In this document: piece after piece, positions 16,981-25,592 of the stretch
Layout: each line of letters starts with the position of its first letter
Position numbering within the stretch: the stretch's first letter is position 1
NCBI GenBank assembly: GCA_947174505.1
Contig: CAMWJF010000015.1
Coordinates: 1 to 64,000, forward strand
DNA: 64,000 nt
Direction of reading: 5' to 3'
Source of the DNA: an uncultured Lachnospiraceae bacterium
GTDB taxonomy: Bacteria > Bacillota > Clostridia > Lachnospirales > Lachnospiraceae
Translations under genes and position numbers: made by a program
Notes under the pieces: generated by a model
What the model was told of the DNA's origin: nothing
The model's input: the letters and a program-made list of their open reading frames with translations, nothing else
Database searches by the model: none

Positions 16981-17859
16981 ATGATATTAGGAGCACTGGA
17001 GGCGGGCGGCACAAAGATGGTGTGCGCCATCGGCAACGAAAATGGTGAAATTCTGGAACAGGTTTCGATTCCCACAGAGACGCCTGAAATTACGGTACCC
17101 AAACTCCTTTCCTATTTTAAGGGAAAAGAGATCGGGGCGCTGGGTATCGGATGCTTCGGGCCGATTGACGTGGACAGGAATTCCGAAACTTACGGTTATA
17201 TCACTACCACACCGAAGCTGGCATGGCAGAATTTTGATATGGTGGGAACCTTTAAGAGGGAGCTCGGTGTGCCTGTGGGCTTTGATACGGATGTGAACGG
17301 TTCTGCGCTTGGTGAGTATACATGGGGCATCGCAAAGGGCCTGCACAGCTGTATTTATATCACAATCGGCACAGGCGTGGGTGTGGGCGTGATTGTGGAC
17401 GGCAATCTTCTGCACGGTATGATGCACCCGGAGGGTGGTCATGTCCTTTTAAGCAAGCTGCCGAATGACACATATGAGGGCTTCTGCCCCTTCCATAAAA
17501 ACTGTATAGAAGGTCTGGCGGCAGGGCCTGCCATTGAAGGCAGATGGGGTAAAAAGGCAATCGAGCTTGCGGACAGGGAGGAAGTCTGGGAGATGGAGGC
17601 GCATTATATCGCGCAGGCGCTGGTGGATTATACGATGCTGGTATCTCCGCAGCGTATCATACTGGGCGGCGGTGTGATGCACCAGACCCAGCTTCTGCCG
17701 ATGGTGCGGGCGAAGTTTAAGGAGCTGCTGAACGGCTACGTTAAGACAAAAGAAATAGAGGATCTGGACAGCTATATTGTGGTGCAGAGCCTAGATGATA
17801 AGCAGGGCATCATGGGGGCGTTAAAGCTCGGCATGCTGGAGCTGGAGCGGCAGAGATAA
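16981..17859 (+). CDS. scrK: ROK family fructokinase
   Basis: A 292-residue ROK sugar kinase. ALEAGGTKMV is the ATP phosphate loop, YITIGTGVGVGVI and the zinc site (GGHV plus CPFHKNCIEGLAAGPA) are typical of ROK fructokinases (ScrK/YdhR). The expected reaction is fructose plus ATP to fructose-6-phosphate. AAGGAGG lies at ideal distance before the ATG. The convergent gene after it is separated by a strong hairpin. Confidence 0.88.
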   Translation: MILGALEAGGTKMVCAIGNENGEILEQVSIPTETPEITVPKLLSYFKGKEIGALGIGCFGPIDVDRNSETYGYITTTPKLAWQNFDMVGTFKRELGVPVGFDTDVNGSALGEYTWGIAKGLHSCIYITIGTGVGVGVIVDGNLLHGMMHPEGGHVLLSKLPNDTYEGFCPFHKNCIEGLAAGPAIEGRWGKKAIELADREEVWEMEAHYIAQALVDYTMLVSPQRIILGGGVMHQTQLLPMVRAKFKELLNGYVKTKEIEDLDSYIVVQSLDDKQGIMGALKLGMLELERQR

Positions 17860-17882
17860 CATTTCGGATACAGAAAATAAAA

Positions 17883-17921
17883 CAGCATTTCGGCAGTTTG
17901 ACAACGAACGCCGGAATGCTG
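17883..17921. terminator. Bidirectional terminator hairpin
   Basis: CAGCATTTCGGC pairs over 12 bp (one G-T) with GCCGGAATGCTG. It separates the convergent fructokinase and esterase genes. T-runs are weak on both sides. Confidence 0.5.
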
Positions 17922-17949
17922 CTTTGCTATTGTATAGGAAATTGAGAAT

Positions 17950-19083
17950 TTAGCGGGATGTATTTGCATTGGAAAAATAATCCTGCAGATACTCGGTCAG
18001 TATCCTTGCCGCCCGCCGCTGGGAAAGCTCCCCAGGGTGTCCGTTGGAGCCGACGGTTTCTTCCGTGGTGCCGGGAAGCTGTAAATAGATGACGTTGTGA
18101 TCACCGCTTTCTTTCGTATAGCGGATCATAGCTTCGTTTATGGCAAAGGAGAGGTCGTAGCCCAGCATACCGTAACACCAGACGATGTGCGCATCCGGGT
18201 TGTGCCTGCGGAGCATTTGCAGGAAGGAGACGACGGCGTCCTCAAAGCGGTTTAAATCCTCTTCCTGATAAGTGCCATCCGGGTTCAGACGCTGTTTAAA
18301 CGTCCGGCCTGTGGCGGGATCATGCCAGGCAGGCTGCTGGAAGGCAGATGCATCGTTGGTGCCCAGATTGACAATCACAGCGTCCGTCTTTCTTATGGAG
18401 AAATCATAGGGAGCAAAAGCGCCGAGACTCTCATTCCTTGATCCGCAGCAAAGGCCGCAGAGCTGCTCGTAGCGGGAAGGAATGTTACAGTCCGGGTTAT
18501 TGTCCCAGCCGGATAATACGCCCCAGCCGCCTTTTGAAATGATATAAGCGTCCGCGCCAAGAGCCTCCGCCGTCATTTTTGCATAGTCGCGGCTGTAGCT
18601 CATGTACATGGGAATCCAGTCAAAATCACCCTTCGCGCCGTAGGTGCCCTCCCCGGAGGTTATACTGTCGCCCACAAATTCCAGTGTGTATTTTCCGGCG
18701 GGCACGGGATAAAAGTTGCCGTCTGCCTGAAAGCCGTGCACAATGAGACAGCAGTCCTCGTCCTCGACCATAGCCTGTGTTTCCCGGGTTATGCGTACAT
18801 TTTTAACCGGCTCCGGGCTCATGCCGCGGAACAGACACAGGGAATGGGTTCCCGGCATCAGCATCTGGCGGCTCAAAAGCGCGCCATTGACTTCAACGGT
18901 CACCCACATTTCAAGGTTCTGCCAGCTAACCTCCAGATCAGCCCAAAGCTCAGAACCGGAAACGTTCAGCTCCACCGCGCTTCCGTTAAAGAACAGCGGC
19001 AGCGGGCAGACGCCGGGAACCGTGCGGCCGTGTACCTTGTAATGAGGGAGTTCCTGTAAGGTATATTTTTTTACATGATTCAT
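17950..19083 (-). CDS. SGNH/GDSL hydrolase, CE2-like esterase
   Basis: A 377-residue protein with an N-terminal beta-sandwich (1-120) and an SGNH hydrolase domain. EFVGDSITSGEG holds the nucleophile Ser140, VIVNLGTNDAS is block III and NGHPGELSQRRAA carries the catalytic His. This order resembles carbohydrate esterase family 2 deacetylases acting on acetylated polysaccharides or sugars. There is no signal peptide, so acetylated sugars taken up by the cell are likely substrates. It lies 3 bases after the Mrr-type gene and is probably co-transcribed with it. Confidence 0.8.
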   Translation of the reverse strand: MNHVKKYTLQELPHYKVHGRTVPGVCPLPLFFNGSAVELNVSGSELWADLEVSWQNLEMWVTVEVNGALLSRQMLMPGTHSLCLFRGMSPEPVKNVRITRETQAMVEDEDCCLIVHGFQADGNFYPVPAGKYTLEFVGDSITSGEGTYGAKGDFDWIPMYMSYSRDYAKMTAEALGADAYIISKGGWGVLSGWDNNPDCNIPSRYEQLCGLCCGSRNESLGAFAPYDFSIRKTDAVIVNLGTNDASAFQQPAWHDPATGRTFKQRLNPDGTYQEEDLNRFEDAVVSFLQMLRRHNPDAHIVWCYGMLGYDLSFAINEAMIRYTKESGDHNVIYLQLPGTTEETVGSNGHPGELSQRRAARILTEYLQDYFSNANTSR

Positions 19084-19086
19084 AGG

Positions 19087-19587
19087 TCATTCCGCCTTTC
19101 TTTTCTCTTTATTTGACAATGGGCTGCTTTCTTCTATCATTGCATCCATATATCCCCGGTCCCACAGCAGGATATGCAGTTTGCGGGCGGCCTCCACTGC
19201 GGGCGCGGTAAAATACTGGTTTGTCATGACGGCACCCACCATGCGTTCATAGTAAGCCAGTCCGCCATAGGTGCGGAGCACGGCTTCCACGCCGACGGGG
19301 CCGCTGTAGCGTTTGCACTGGACGGCATAGGTGATCCCGTCCTTCTCCGCCAGAATATCCACACCGAAATCGCCGCTTCCACGGGTCACCTCCACGTCGA
19401 TAAAGCCCTGCGCTTTTAGAAGATCGGCGCAGAAAAATTCAAAATCGTGTCCTTCCAGCTCGTCCATCCGGCTGATACGCCGGTTCCGTCTGCGGCGGAG
19501 AAAAAAGTCGATTACTATGATGAGTATAGCCATAAAGGCGATCAGGCCGATCAATGCGGCGAGAACCGATATATTTGATTGCGACAT
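19087..19587 (-). CDS. Membrane-anchored Mrr-type restriction endonuclease
   Basis: A 166-residue protein. Residues 6-30 form a membrane helix, a basic stretch (RRRRNRRISR) follows, then an Mrr_cat nuclease domain: EGHDFEFFCADLLKAQGF, Asp77 in GDFGVDILAE, and Gln90-x-Lys92 in AVQCKRY, the D-(Q)xK core of type IV enzymes such as Mrr. GGAG before ATG 19587 supports this start; the frame extends 14 codons further without a ribosome site. Membrane-tethered Mrr-like nucleases are widespread but their target is mostly unknown. Confidence 0.8.
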   Translation of the reverse strand: MSQSNISVLAALIGLIAFMAILIIVIDFFLRRRRNRRISRMDELEGHDFEFFCADLLKAQGFIDVEVTRGSGDFGVDILAEKDGITYAVQCKRYSGPVGVEAVLRTYGGLAYYERMVGAVMTNQYFTAPAVEAARKLHILLWDRGYMDAMIEESSPLSNKEKRKAE

Positions 19588-19842
19588 AGAAATCTCCGTT
19601 TGAATATGATGTGGTACTTTATTTTCCATAAAAGGATTGGTTCCGTATTATGTCAGCGAAAGAAAGAGGCTGTTTGGGCTGACATGATATTATGGTAGCA
19701 GTATTTCCGCGATTTATCAACGTCTTATGTGCAAAATTTCCGTGGCTGGTATGAAAACGGTTCTTTTGCAAAATGCAGGGTGCGGGGATAAACGCCGCTT
19801 TCCCGGCATAGATTTATATAAAACCAGTTTACGGATTTATCT

Positions 19843-20376
19843 ATGGCATCTGTCTTATCCAATATTTCCAATATCATTATACCGGTTATTCTCTTTTATA
19901 TCGTGGCTTATGGCATTGCCAACCGCTGCAACGTGTATGAGGATTTTATCAGGGGCGCGAAGGATGGCTTTCATACGGTGATACAGATTATGCCCACCTT
20001 AATCGGGCTTATGGTGGCGGTGGGGGTTTTGCGGGCCTCGGGATTTCTGGAATTTGTCGGCGGACTTTTCGGAGGTGTGGCGGACAGACTCGGATTTTCC
20101 TCCGAGCTGGTGCCGCTGATGTTTGTAAAGATGTTTTCCTCCTCGGCGGCCACAGGGCTGGTGCTGGACATTTTTAAGAATCATGGGCCAGATTCCCTGA
20201 TCGGACTCACCACCTCCATTATGATGAGCTGCACGGAGACAATCTTCTATACCATGAGCGTCTATTTTCTGGCGGCCAGGGTCACAAAGACACGTTATAC
20301 GCTTAAGGGGGCGCTGCTTGCAACGCTTGCCGGGATTGTGGCGAGTATTGTGCTGGCGGGAAAACTGGTGGGTTAG
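19843..20376 (+). CDS. spmB: Spore maturation protein B
   Basis: A 177-residue nucleoside-recognition (gate) domain membrane protein closely fitting SpmB, which with SpmA is needed for full spore-core dehydration. MASVLSNISNIIIPV begins the first membrane helix, and MPTLIGLMVAVGVLRASG and MMSCTETIFYTMSVYF are conserved family stretches. A TAA in frame eight codons upstream limits the start to about here, with only a weak ribosome site. spmA, normally just upstream, is absent: the flanking gene is the divergent nuclease. Confidence 0.88.
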   Translation: MASVLSNISNIIIPVILFYIVAYGIANRCNVYEDFIRGAKDGFHTVIQIMPTLIGLMVAVGVLRASGFLEFVGGLFGGVADRLGFSSELVPLMFVKMFSSSAATGLVLDIFKNHGPDSLIGLTTSIMMSCTETIFYTMSVYFLAARVTKTRYTLKGALLATLAGIVASIVLAGKLVG

Positions 20377-20406
20377 CGCAAAGGTGAAATAAACGGTTTT
20401 TCGTTC

Positions 20407-20434
20407 TTGACATATCAGTTTATCCTGCTATAAT
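20407..20434 (+). promoter_or_regulatory. Sigma-A promoter for the Uma2 gene
   Basis: TTGACA (20407-20412), 16 bases, then TATAAT (20429-20434) preceded by TGC as an extended -10. A ~190-base leader separates it from the start codon at 20627. Confidence 0.7.
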
Positions 20435-20626
20435 AAACACAAAGCATATTATTTTCTCGACAACAAATGTTTGGCGCAGCATTTTGCACCGAAGTCAAAT
20501 AAAACCGGCATTTATGTTTGGTTTTCCAGTCTGTGTTTCAGAATTTCTATGCTTTTAAATCAACCAACACAATTTAAAAGCGGGAGATTCTGTGCAGACA
20601 TCTCCTGCGGAACAGGAGGAAAGTTT

Positions 20627-21238
20627 ATGGATTATGCACGAGAAGAAAGAGAGGAAGGATTTGTAGTGATGAAAGGTGGAAAACGCTACACGTTTGAGGA
20701 CGTGGATGCGTTTCCCGACGGGGTGAGGGCAGAGCTGATTGACGGCGAGATGTTTATTATGCAGGCACCCGGGGAATCGCATCAGGATATTCTTGGGGAA
20801 CTTTTCTGGTTCATCAAGTCGTATCTCAAGAGAAATAACAGACAGTGCAAGGCCTATATGGGGCTTGGCGCATTTGTCAAAAAGGATAAATATAACTATC
20901 TGATACCGGATATATCCGTGGTCTGCGACCGGGACAGGCTGGACCCGAAAGGCTGTCAGGGTTCGCCGGACTGGGTCATTGAGATTGTGTCGCCGTCCAC
21001 AAGAAAGAGGGATTATGAGCGGAAGCTGGCGCTTTACCGGGAGACGGGGACGCGGGAGTACTGGATCGTGGACAGGAAACAGGACGCTGTCCTTGTGCAC
21101 CGGTTTGAACGGGGCGGGGAGGTTGAGCGGTATTCCTTTTCAGGCCGCATTAAAGTGGGTATTTATGACGATCTGTACATTGATTTTTCGGAACTGGAGC
21201 TGGGCTGGGGGGATCCTGAAAATACCGGCACAGCATAA
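20627..21238 (+). CDS. Uma2 family endonuclease-like protein
   Basis: A 203-residue Uma2 (DUF820) protein with a PD-(D/E)XK-like fold. Visible features are RAELIDGEMFIM, the metal-site region YLIPDISVVCD, and PDWVIEIVSPSTRKRDY with the ExK-like end, then YRETGTREYWIVD. AGGAGG at ideal distance fixes ATG 20627; the longer frame runs through the leader. Uma2 proteins are numerous in cyanobacteria and Firmicutes and have no settled function. Confidence 0.85.
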   Translation: MDYAREEREEGFVVMKGGKRYTFEDVDAFPDGVRAELIDGEMFIMQAPGESHQDILGELFWFIKSYLKRNNRQCKAYMGLGAFVKKDKYNYLIPDISVVCDRDRLDPKGCQGSPDWVIEIVSPSTRKRDYERKLALYRETGTREYWIVDRKQDAVLVHRFERGGEVERYSFSGRIKVGIYDDLYIDFSELELGWGDPENTGTA

Positions 21239-21252
21239 AATATTCACATGCG

Positions 21253-21280
21253 AAACGGCGCTCCGTAGGGGGCGCCGTTT
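21253..21280 (+). terminator. Terminator-like hairpin
   Basis: AAACGGCGC/GCGCCGTTT is a perfect 9-bp stem with a 10-base loop just after the Uma2 stop. The T-run is only three bases, so efficiency is uncertain. Confidence 0.45.
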
Positions 21281-21691
21281 CAGTGTGTGAGAAGGATAGA
21301 AATGTTGGTTCAAATATATGTCAACAGCAGCTTTATAGGCGGCTGTTATGATTAGTCGAAGCCGGTCGGCGCCAAAGCAGCACCGGCGACTCCATTGTAA
21401 GTGTAGTATAACCATCGCCAAAGAATCTGAATCATTCATTCCTGCGGGCCGAATATTTTGATCCGGCTCTGTCTTAACTACAAGTAATACTATACAGGCT
21501 ATTTGTGAATGTGATGTGTCAAAATTCGAAAGAAAAAAGAAAGAAAATATAAACTAAAATTTATAATTAGTACTTTCGGGAGGGTGATAGTCCCACAAAG
21601 TTTGACTTTCAAACTATTTTTTGTTATTCTATAGGAAATTGCGACAATGATTCAGGAAACATGTTTGTGCAGCAGGGGAAAGATAAAGGAT
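21281..21691. other. Intergenic region before marR
   Basis: No gene was found. It contains CTAAAATTTATAATTAGTACT (21554-21574), nearly identical to a block before the sugar-binding protein gene at 31113, then a small hairpin (AGTTT-GACTTTC-AAACT plus TTTTTT, about 21599-21621), then repeat copy B (21627-21649). Confidence 0.5.
21627..21649. repeat. Dispersed repeat, copy B
   Basis: This 23-base block matches copy A (165-187) at 22 of 23 positions. It ends in an ATG that opens the MarR frame, but that ATG lacks a ribosome site and is not the preferred start. Confidence 0.6.
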
Positions 21692-22129
21692 ATGGGCATC
21701 AGCAATACATTGAACGAGGTGCTGGTCAGGCTTTTCCGGGATATTAACGCACTGGAGGAGCGGGCGATCAGGACGGAGGAATATAAGGACGTGACGGCCA
21801 ACGATATGCATGTCATAGAGGCAGTCGGGCCGGACTGTGCCAAAAATATGACCAGTGTGGCGAGAGAGCTTGCGGTCACGACGGGGACATTAACTATAGC
21901 GGTCAATAGCCTGGTGAAAAAAGGGTATGTGGAGAGAACACGGAGTGAGGAGGACAGGCGGGTGGTGCTGATCTCTCTCTCCGAAAAAGGGAAAAAGGCA
22001 TATCTGCATCACCGCCGGTTCCATGAGGAAATGATAGACGCCGTATTAGCCGAACTTTCGGAGGAGGAACAGAGAGCGCTCGAAAGCGCCCTCTCCAAGC
22101 TGACCAGATTCTTCCGGGAAGTAAGCTGA
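21692..22129 (+). CDS. MarR family transcriptional regulator, FabT-like
   Basis: A 145-residue winged-helix regulator. NMTSVARELAVTTGTLTIAVNSLVKKGYV is the recognition region (about residues 53-81) and RTRSEEDRRVVLISL is the wing. The N-terminus (NTLNEVLVRLFRDINALEERA) resembles FabT-type regulators of fatty-acid synthesis, but no fab genes are in the window. The 21692 ATG follows AAAGGA; an in-frame ATG at 21647 lies inside the repeat. Self-regulation through the 411-base upstream region is plausible. Confidence 0.8.
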   Translation: MGISNTLNEVLVRLFRDINALEERAIRTEEYKDVTANDMHVIEAVGPDCAKNMTSVARELAVTTGTLTIAVNSLVKKGYVERTRSEEDRRVVLISLSEKGKKAYLHHRRFHEEMIDAVLAELSEEEQRALESALSKLTRFFREVS

Positions 22130-22160
22130 CCCGCGTTTCGCAGAAGTCCGGATCTGTGCG

Positions 22161-22187
22161 GAGAATGCCCGCACTTTGGGCATTCTC
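22161..22187. terminator. Strong hairpin after marR
   Basis: A perfect 10-bp inverted repeat, GAGAATGCCC/GGGCATTCTC, with a 7-base loop. It lacks a T-run. Its arms and TGA suffix match the hairpin at 201-222, so it may be part of a repeat family as well as a terminator. Confidence 0.45.
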
Positions 22188-22189
22188 TG

Positions 22190-22255
22190 ACGTGAGACTT
22201 AGAAGTTTTCCGCGAAACAGCTTTTGCTGTGAGCGGCTAGAAGTTCTTCTCACGT
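22190..22255. repeat. Structured multi-stem element
   Basis: Nested inverted repeats: outer ACGTGAGA/TCTCACGT, middle CCGC/GCGG, inner ACAGC-TTTT-GCTGT, with the direct repeat TAGAAGTT on both sides. It occupies the gap between marR and the convergent DUF885 gene and touches the stop codon of the latter. It is probably a complex terminator or an extragenic repeat. Confidence 0.4.
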
Positions 22256-24097
22256 TGCGCCAAGACGTCTCGCCAGCGTCCGATAGTCGGCAGGACCGTT
22301 TTGCAGCAGAAAAGAATGAAAACGGTATAAAAATGCCGTGTCGTTATAGACAGCGGTCATCTGGTTCGGTTCGGACCAGATGATGGCTGCCTGTTTTTTT
22401 AATTCCAGAATTTCCAGATATCCCAAATAATATTTCAGATAATTGCAGGGCTCCTCCGCAATATACTGATAGAGGGCGGCCAGATTGGCGCTGTCGCCCA
22501 CACCCAGACAGTAGCAGATCTTCTGCACATCCTCGAAGGAAGCGTTGTCATAGTGAATAGCGATATCCAGAAGAGAATAAAGCCCCAGCCGGAACTGTCT
22601 GTCAAGGCGGCAGACCTGATAGTAGACGGCCGCTTCGGGATGGGATTCTTTAGCCAGCTCAATAGCCCTGTCAAAAGAGGCCAGCTCCACATACATCGCC
22701 CAGCCTTCCACAAACCCGCCGTAATAGAGGACATTTCCGAGCGGCAGAATATTTTCCTGCTCCTGATAGCGCTTGCTGTACACGGTCTGGTAGAGGTGGC
22801 CGGGGTACCCTTCGTGGGCCAGTGTGGTAAAGAGGGCCAGATCGTCCTCTGTATCCCGCGCATTTAGGCAGATCAGATTGTTGCAGATGTTGTCAATAGG
22901 AGGCATCATGTAGAAAGCGGGTGCGCTGTATGCTTCCAGACTGGCGTCCACATATTTGATGGTGGAGCGTATGGGCGCGTTGTCAGGACCGGCAGGGATG
23001 GGCGGATAGGACTCGCCGATTTCCGACTGCAGCTCGGCCAGAATTTCCTCCGGGGTCATTTCCGGCAGAAGCGAGGGCGTCTCCGCGACCATATCCTTAA
23101 GCGACGGGTTCGCGGCAAGGAGCGTTACCAGCGATTCGTAGTTGAAGCGCAGATCTCTGGCGAGAAGGCGTTTGATCTCATCCATATCCCGGTAAGAGCC
23201 GGTGCGCAGACGGACAAGCGCACGGTAGTAATCCCGGCCGTTTTCCTGTCCGGCCAGACCGCAGGTCGTTTTCCCCGATCCTTTTAACAGGGTCAGGCCG
23301 TCCGCCAGTTGGTCGTAGGCAGGAACGACCATTGTGGTCAATAGTCTGTTGTGTTCGGATGCGTACGAAGCGGCCTCTTCGGCGGTCAGGATTTTTTTAT
23401 CGACAAGCTGCTGCAGTCTTTCTTTAAAAGTGATTTCGAGAAAATGTGTGCCGTTTTCCACAGAGGAGGCATCCAGAAGCTCCGTACACTGTCTGATTAC
23501 CCGGTCAGCGGTCAGGTCGGACATAAACAGTCCGGCCTGCGCCTTTTCCTGCTCATATACAAGAAGGCCGTCAAAATAGTCGGGAATCTGGGTGAGGATC
23601 GACAGATAGTTTTCGATGTCGGCTTTATCGTCCAGACGGTACTCGGAAAACAAAATAGGCAGCTCTGAGGGGACGCCCGATGAGGGCGAGAGTGGCTCCG
23701 GGAAATAGGGGTAAGCGGCAGTCTGCTCCGCAGCCGCAAGGTAACTGTCCAAAAGCTCGTAAAGGCGTCGGTTTTCCTCATTCAGGGCATCGGGATTGAT
23801 GGCGCTTAAATTCTTTCTTGTCAGAGACAGCGCGTACACTTCGTCTGCCGCGCCGCCGGCCTGATAGACAGGCAGGGTAAGAGACGACTCATCCACGCCG
23901 TAGGCGGACGGGTTGTCTATGGTATAGTGGAAATGAATGGGATTTGCCTGTATCTCCTCTAAGAAAAAGGCCTGTGCAAAGGCGCGGAATTTCGTGTCCT
24001 GATGCGTGCAGCCATACCAATACAGTGTCAGGACGCTCAGGGCGGTAAACAGAATCAACACAAAAGTCCATTGTCTGGAAGAGAGGGAATGTTTCAA
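22250..24097 (-). CDS. DUF885 family metallopeptidase-like lipoprotein
   Basis: A 615-residue DUF885 protein, distantly related to M3/M32 zinc peptidases. The zinc motif is HEGYPGHLYQ within TLAHEGYPGH. The N-terminus has a membrane helix (about 11-28) ending in YWYGC, which may be a lipobox, so the enzyme is likely on the outer face of the membrane. The start is TTG, preceded by an AGGTG site. Substrate is unknown; bacterial DUF885 proteins are thought to be peptidases. Confidence 0.85.
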   Translation of the reverse strand: MKHSLSSRQWTFVLILFTALSVLTLYWYGCTHQDTKFRAFAQAFFLEEIQANPIHFHYTIDNPSAYGVDESSLTLPVYQAGGAADEVYALSLTRKNLSAINPDALNEENRRLYELLDSYLAAAEQTAAYPYFPEPLSPSSGVPSELPILFSEYRLDDKADIENYLSILTQIPDYFDGLLVYEQEKAQAGLFMSDLTADRVIRQCTELLDASSVENGTHFLEITFKERLQQLVDKKILTAEEAASYASEHNRLLTTMVVPAYDQLADGLTLLKGSGKTTCGLAGQENGRDYYRALVRLRTGSYRDMDEIKRLLARDLRFNYESLVTLLAANPSLKDMVAETPSLLPEMTPEEILAELQSEIGESYPPIPAGPDNAPIRSTIKYVDASLEAYSAPAFYMMPPIDNICNNLICLNARDTEDDLALFTTLAHEGYPGHLYQTVYSKRYQEQENILPLGNVLYYGGFVEGWAMYVELASFDRAIELAKESHPEAAVYYQVCRLDRQFRLGLYSLLDIAIHYDNASFEDVQKICYCLGVGDSANLAALYQYIAEEPCNYLKYYLGYLEILELKKQAAIIWSEPNQMTAVYNDTAFLYRFHSFLLQNGPADYRTLARRLGAT

Positions 24098-24157
24098 GGG
24101 AACACCTGCAGAAAAGGATTTGTATTACTATATGAAAGAATGGGATAAATAATGACC

Positions 24158-24317
24158 AACAGTTCAGCTCACGCCATTCGCAAAACGCGTCTTCAGCGCT
24201 TCCCGCTGCTTCGCAGCTTCTTTTGCTCATAAAAAAGCGTTCCCTCAGACCGATATCTGTCCGTCAAATTCGTGCAAGCACGATTTGCCCGTCCAGGTAC
24301 GGTCTGGCTGAACTGTA
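24158..24317. repeat. Large structured inverted-repeat element
   Basis: Ends ACAGTTCAGC (24159-24168) and GCTGAACTGT (24307-24316) are perfect 10-bp inverted repeats. Inside are CAGACCG/CGGTCTG (24246-24252 and 24300-24306), stacked directly on the outer stem, a hairpin AAATTCGTGC-AA-GCACGATTT (24266-24286), and a second arm AACGC/GCGTT holding GCTGC-TTC-GCAGC. The whole gap between two minus-strand genes folds into a branched cruciform. It could be a MITE/REP-like repeat or a structured RNA. Confidence 0.5.
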
Positions 24318-24321
24318 ACGG

Positions 24322-25410
24322 CTAGAAAACGATTCGGTCGCGTCCGCCCTCTTTGCCGATATATAGTTTTTCGTCCGCTTCCTTCAGGAGGGTGGTGATA
24401 TCGCTGTGATAGTCGTATTCCACCAGCCCGTAGGTAAGGGAAATGGTAAAGCTTTCAAAACCGCCGTCAAAGGTGATTTCCCGGATTTTCTGCCGGAGCG
24501 TCTCCAGCGCGGTGCTGGCCTCGTCTCCGTTTAAACGGGGGAAAATCAGCAGAAATTCTTCGCCGCCCCAGCGGGAAATGAAGGTGTCGGGTGGCAGTCT
24601 CTTCTGGAAGGTCTCTGAAATTTTTTTCAGGACCACGTCGCCCACATCATGTCCGTAAGTATCGTTAACCCGCTTAAAATGATCAATGTCGCACAGGCAG
24701 ATACTGATCTGCGTTTCGGCGGCTTTGAGTAGGTTTTCCAGATATTCCATCGTACGCCGGCGGTTATAAAGCCCGGTCAGCGTGTCTGTGTTGGCCTGTT
24801 TCATCAGTTTTCTGTTATATTCAATCAGCTTGCCCTCCATCTCCTGCGTGGAAGAGCTGAACAGATAGGCTACCAGTCCCAGGCACAGGAAAATGAAAAA
24901 GGTATTTACGGTCTGCATCGCATTGGTCAGGTTGTCGTCAAGAGGCGTGGACGGCGCGTTGGACCGGCAGTAGTAATACAGAAACAAACGCAGCAGAAGC
25001 AGAAATACACTATAGACGATTTTGGCCGGTTCGTGTTTATACTTGCAAAAGAAAACAAAGACAAGCAGTACGACAAAAAAGTGCTGAATGCCGATATTCC
25101 AGCCGAAGTAATAAATATTCAGGCAGGACCAGAATAAAATACAGATATTCAGAATGCAGTAAGATACAAAAGTGCTCCACCGATAGGATAATACGAAAAC
25201 AGCCAGAAACAAAACAGGGGAAAACATCGAAAAAACCAGCGCGCCGACATGCCCCATGATGGAAACCAGCACGCAGCATACCAGGGAGTGGAGCAGCATG
25301 GAGAGCGTTAATAAACGAACCGCGGCGATCAGTTTGGCGGATTCGTTCTGCTTCCCGGTATCCCGGCAGATATTTTCATAAATCGTGGCGAAAACGGAAT
25401 TTTCTTTCAT
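24322..25410 (-). CDS. Membrane diguanylate cyclase
   Basis: A 362-residue protein with six or seven membrane helices in residues 25-200 and a C-terminal GGDEF domain (DTLTGLYNRRRTMEYL, then the active-site RWGGEEFLLIF). GGEEF is a functional variant, so it should make c-di-GMP from two GTP. No RxxD product-inhibition site was seen four residues ahead. GAAG before ATG 25410 is preferred; an ATG 15 bases upstream lacks a site. It is divergent from the YesM-type kinase. Confidence 0.88.
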   Translation of the reverse strand: MKENSVFATIYENICRDTGKQNESAKLIAAVRLLTLSMLLHSLVCCVLVSIMGHVGALVFSMFSPVLFLAVFVLSYRWSTFVSYCILNICILFWSCLNIYYFGWNIGIQHFFVVLLVFVFFCKYKHEPAKIVYSVFLLLLRLFLYYYCRSNAPSTPLDDNLTNAMQTVNTFFIFLCLGLVAYLFSSSTQEMEGKLIEYNRKLMKQANTDTLTGLYNRRRTMEYLENLLKAAETQISICLCDIDHFKRVNDTYGHDVGDVVLKKISETFQKRLPPDTFISRWGGEEFLLIFPRLNGDEASTALETLRQKIREITFDGGFESFTISLTYGLVEYDYHSDITTLLKEADEKLYIGKEGGRDRIVF

Positions 25411-25455
25411 TTCGGCTTCTTTCATCTAAATAAGTTAAAAATTGACAAACTTCCC

Positions 25456-25493
25456 TAAGTATAATTTAAGAAAGCATACTTATGAACTATAAT
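25456..25493 (+). promoter_or_regulatory. Divergent promoter region with TAAGTAT palindrome
   Basis: TAAGTAT (25456-25462) and ATACTTA (25476-25482) form a 7-bp inverted repeat next to TATAAT (25488-25493), which faces the kinase operon. TTGACA occurs at 25442, too close to one TATAAT and too far from the other. Control by the operon's own regulator is plausible. Confidence 0.4.
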
Positions 25494-25592
25494 ACACCCT
25501 TGCGGGCAATATTGCAAACCAACATTTATTAAAAAATGAATTTATTTTTTGCCGAAAAATTGGTAAAATGGATAAATAAAGGAGAAGCGTGT

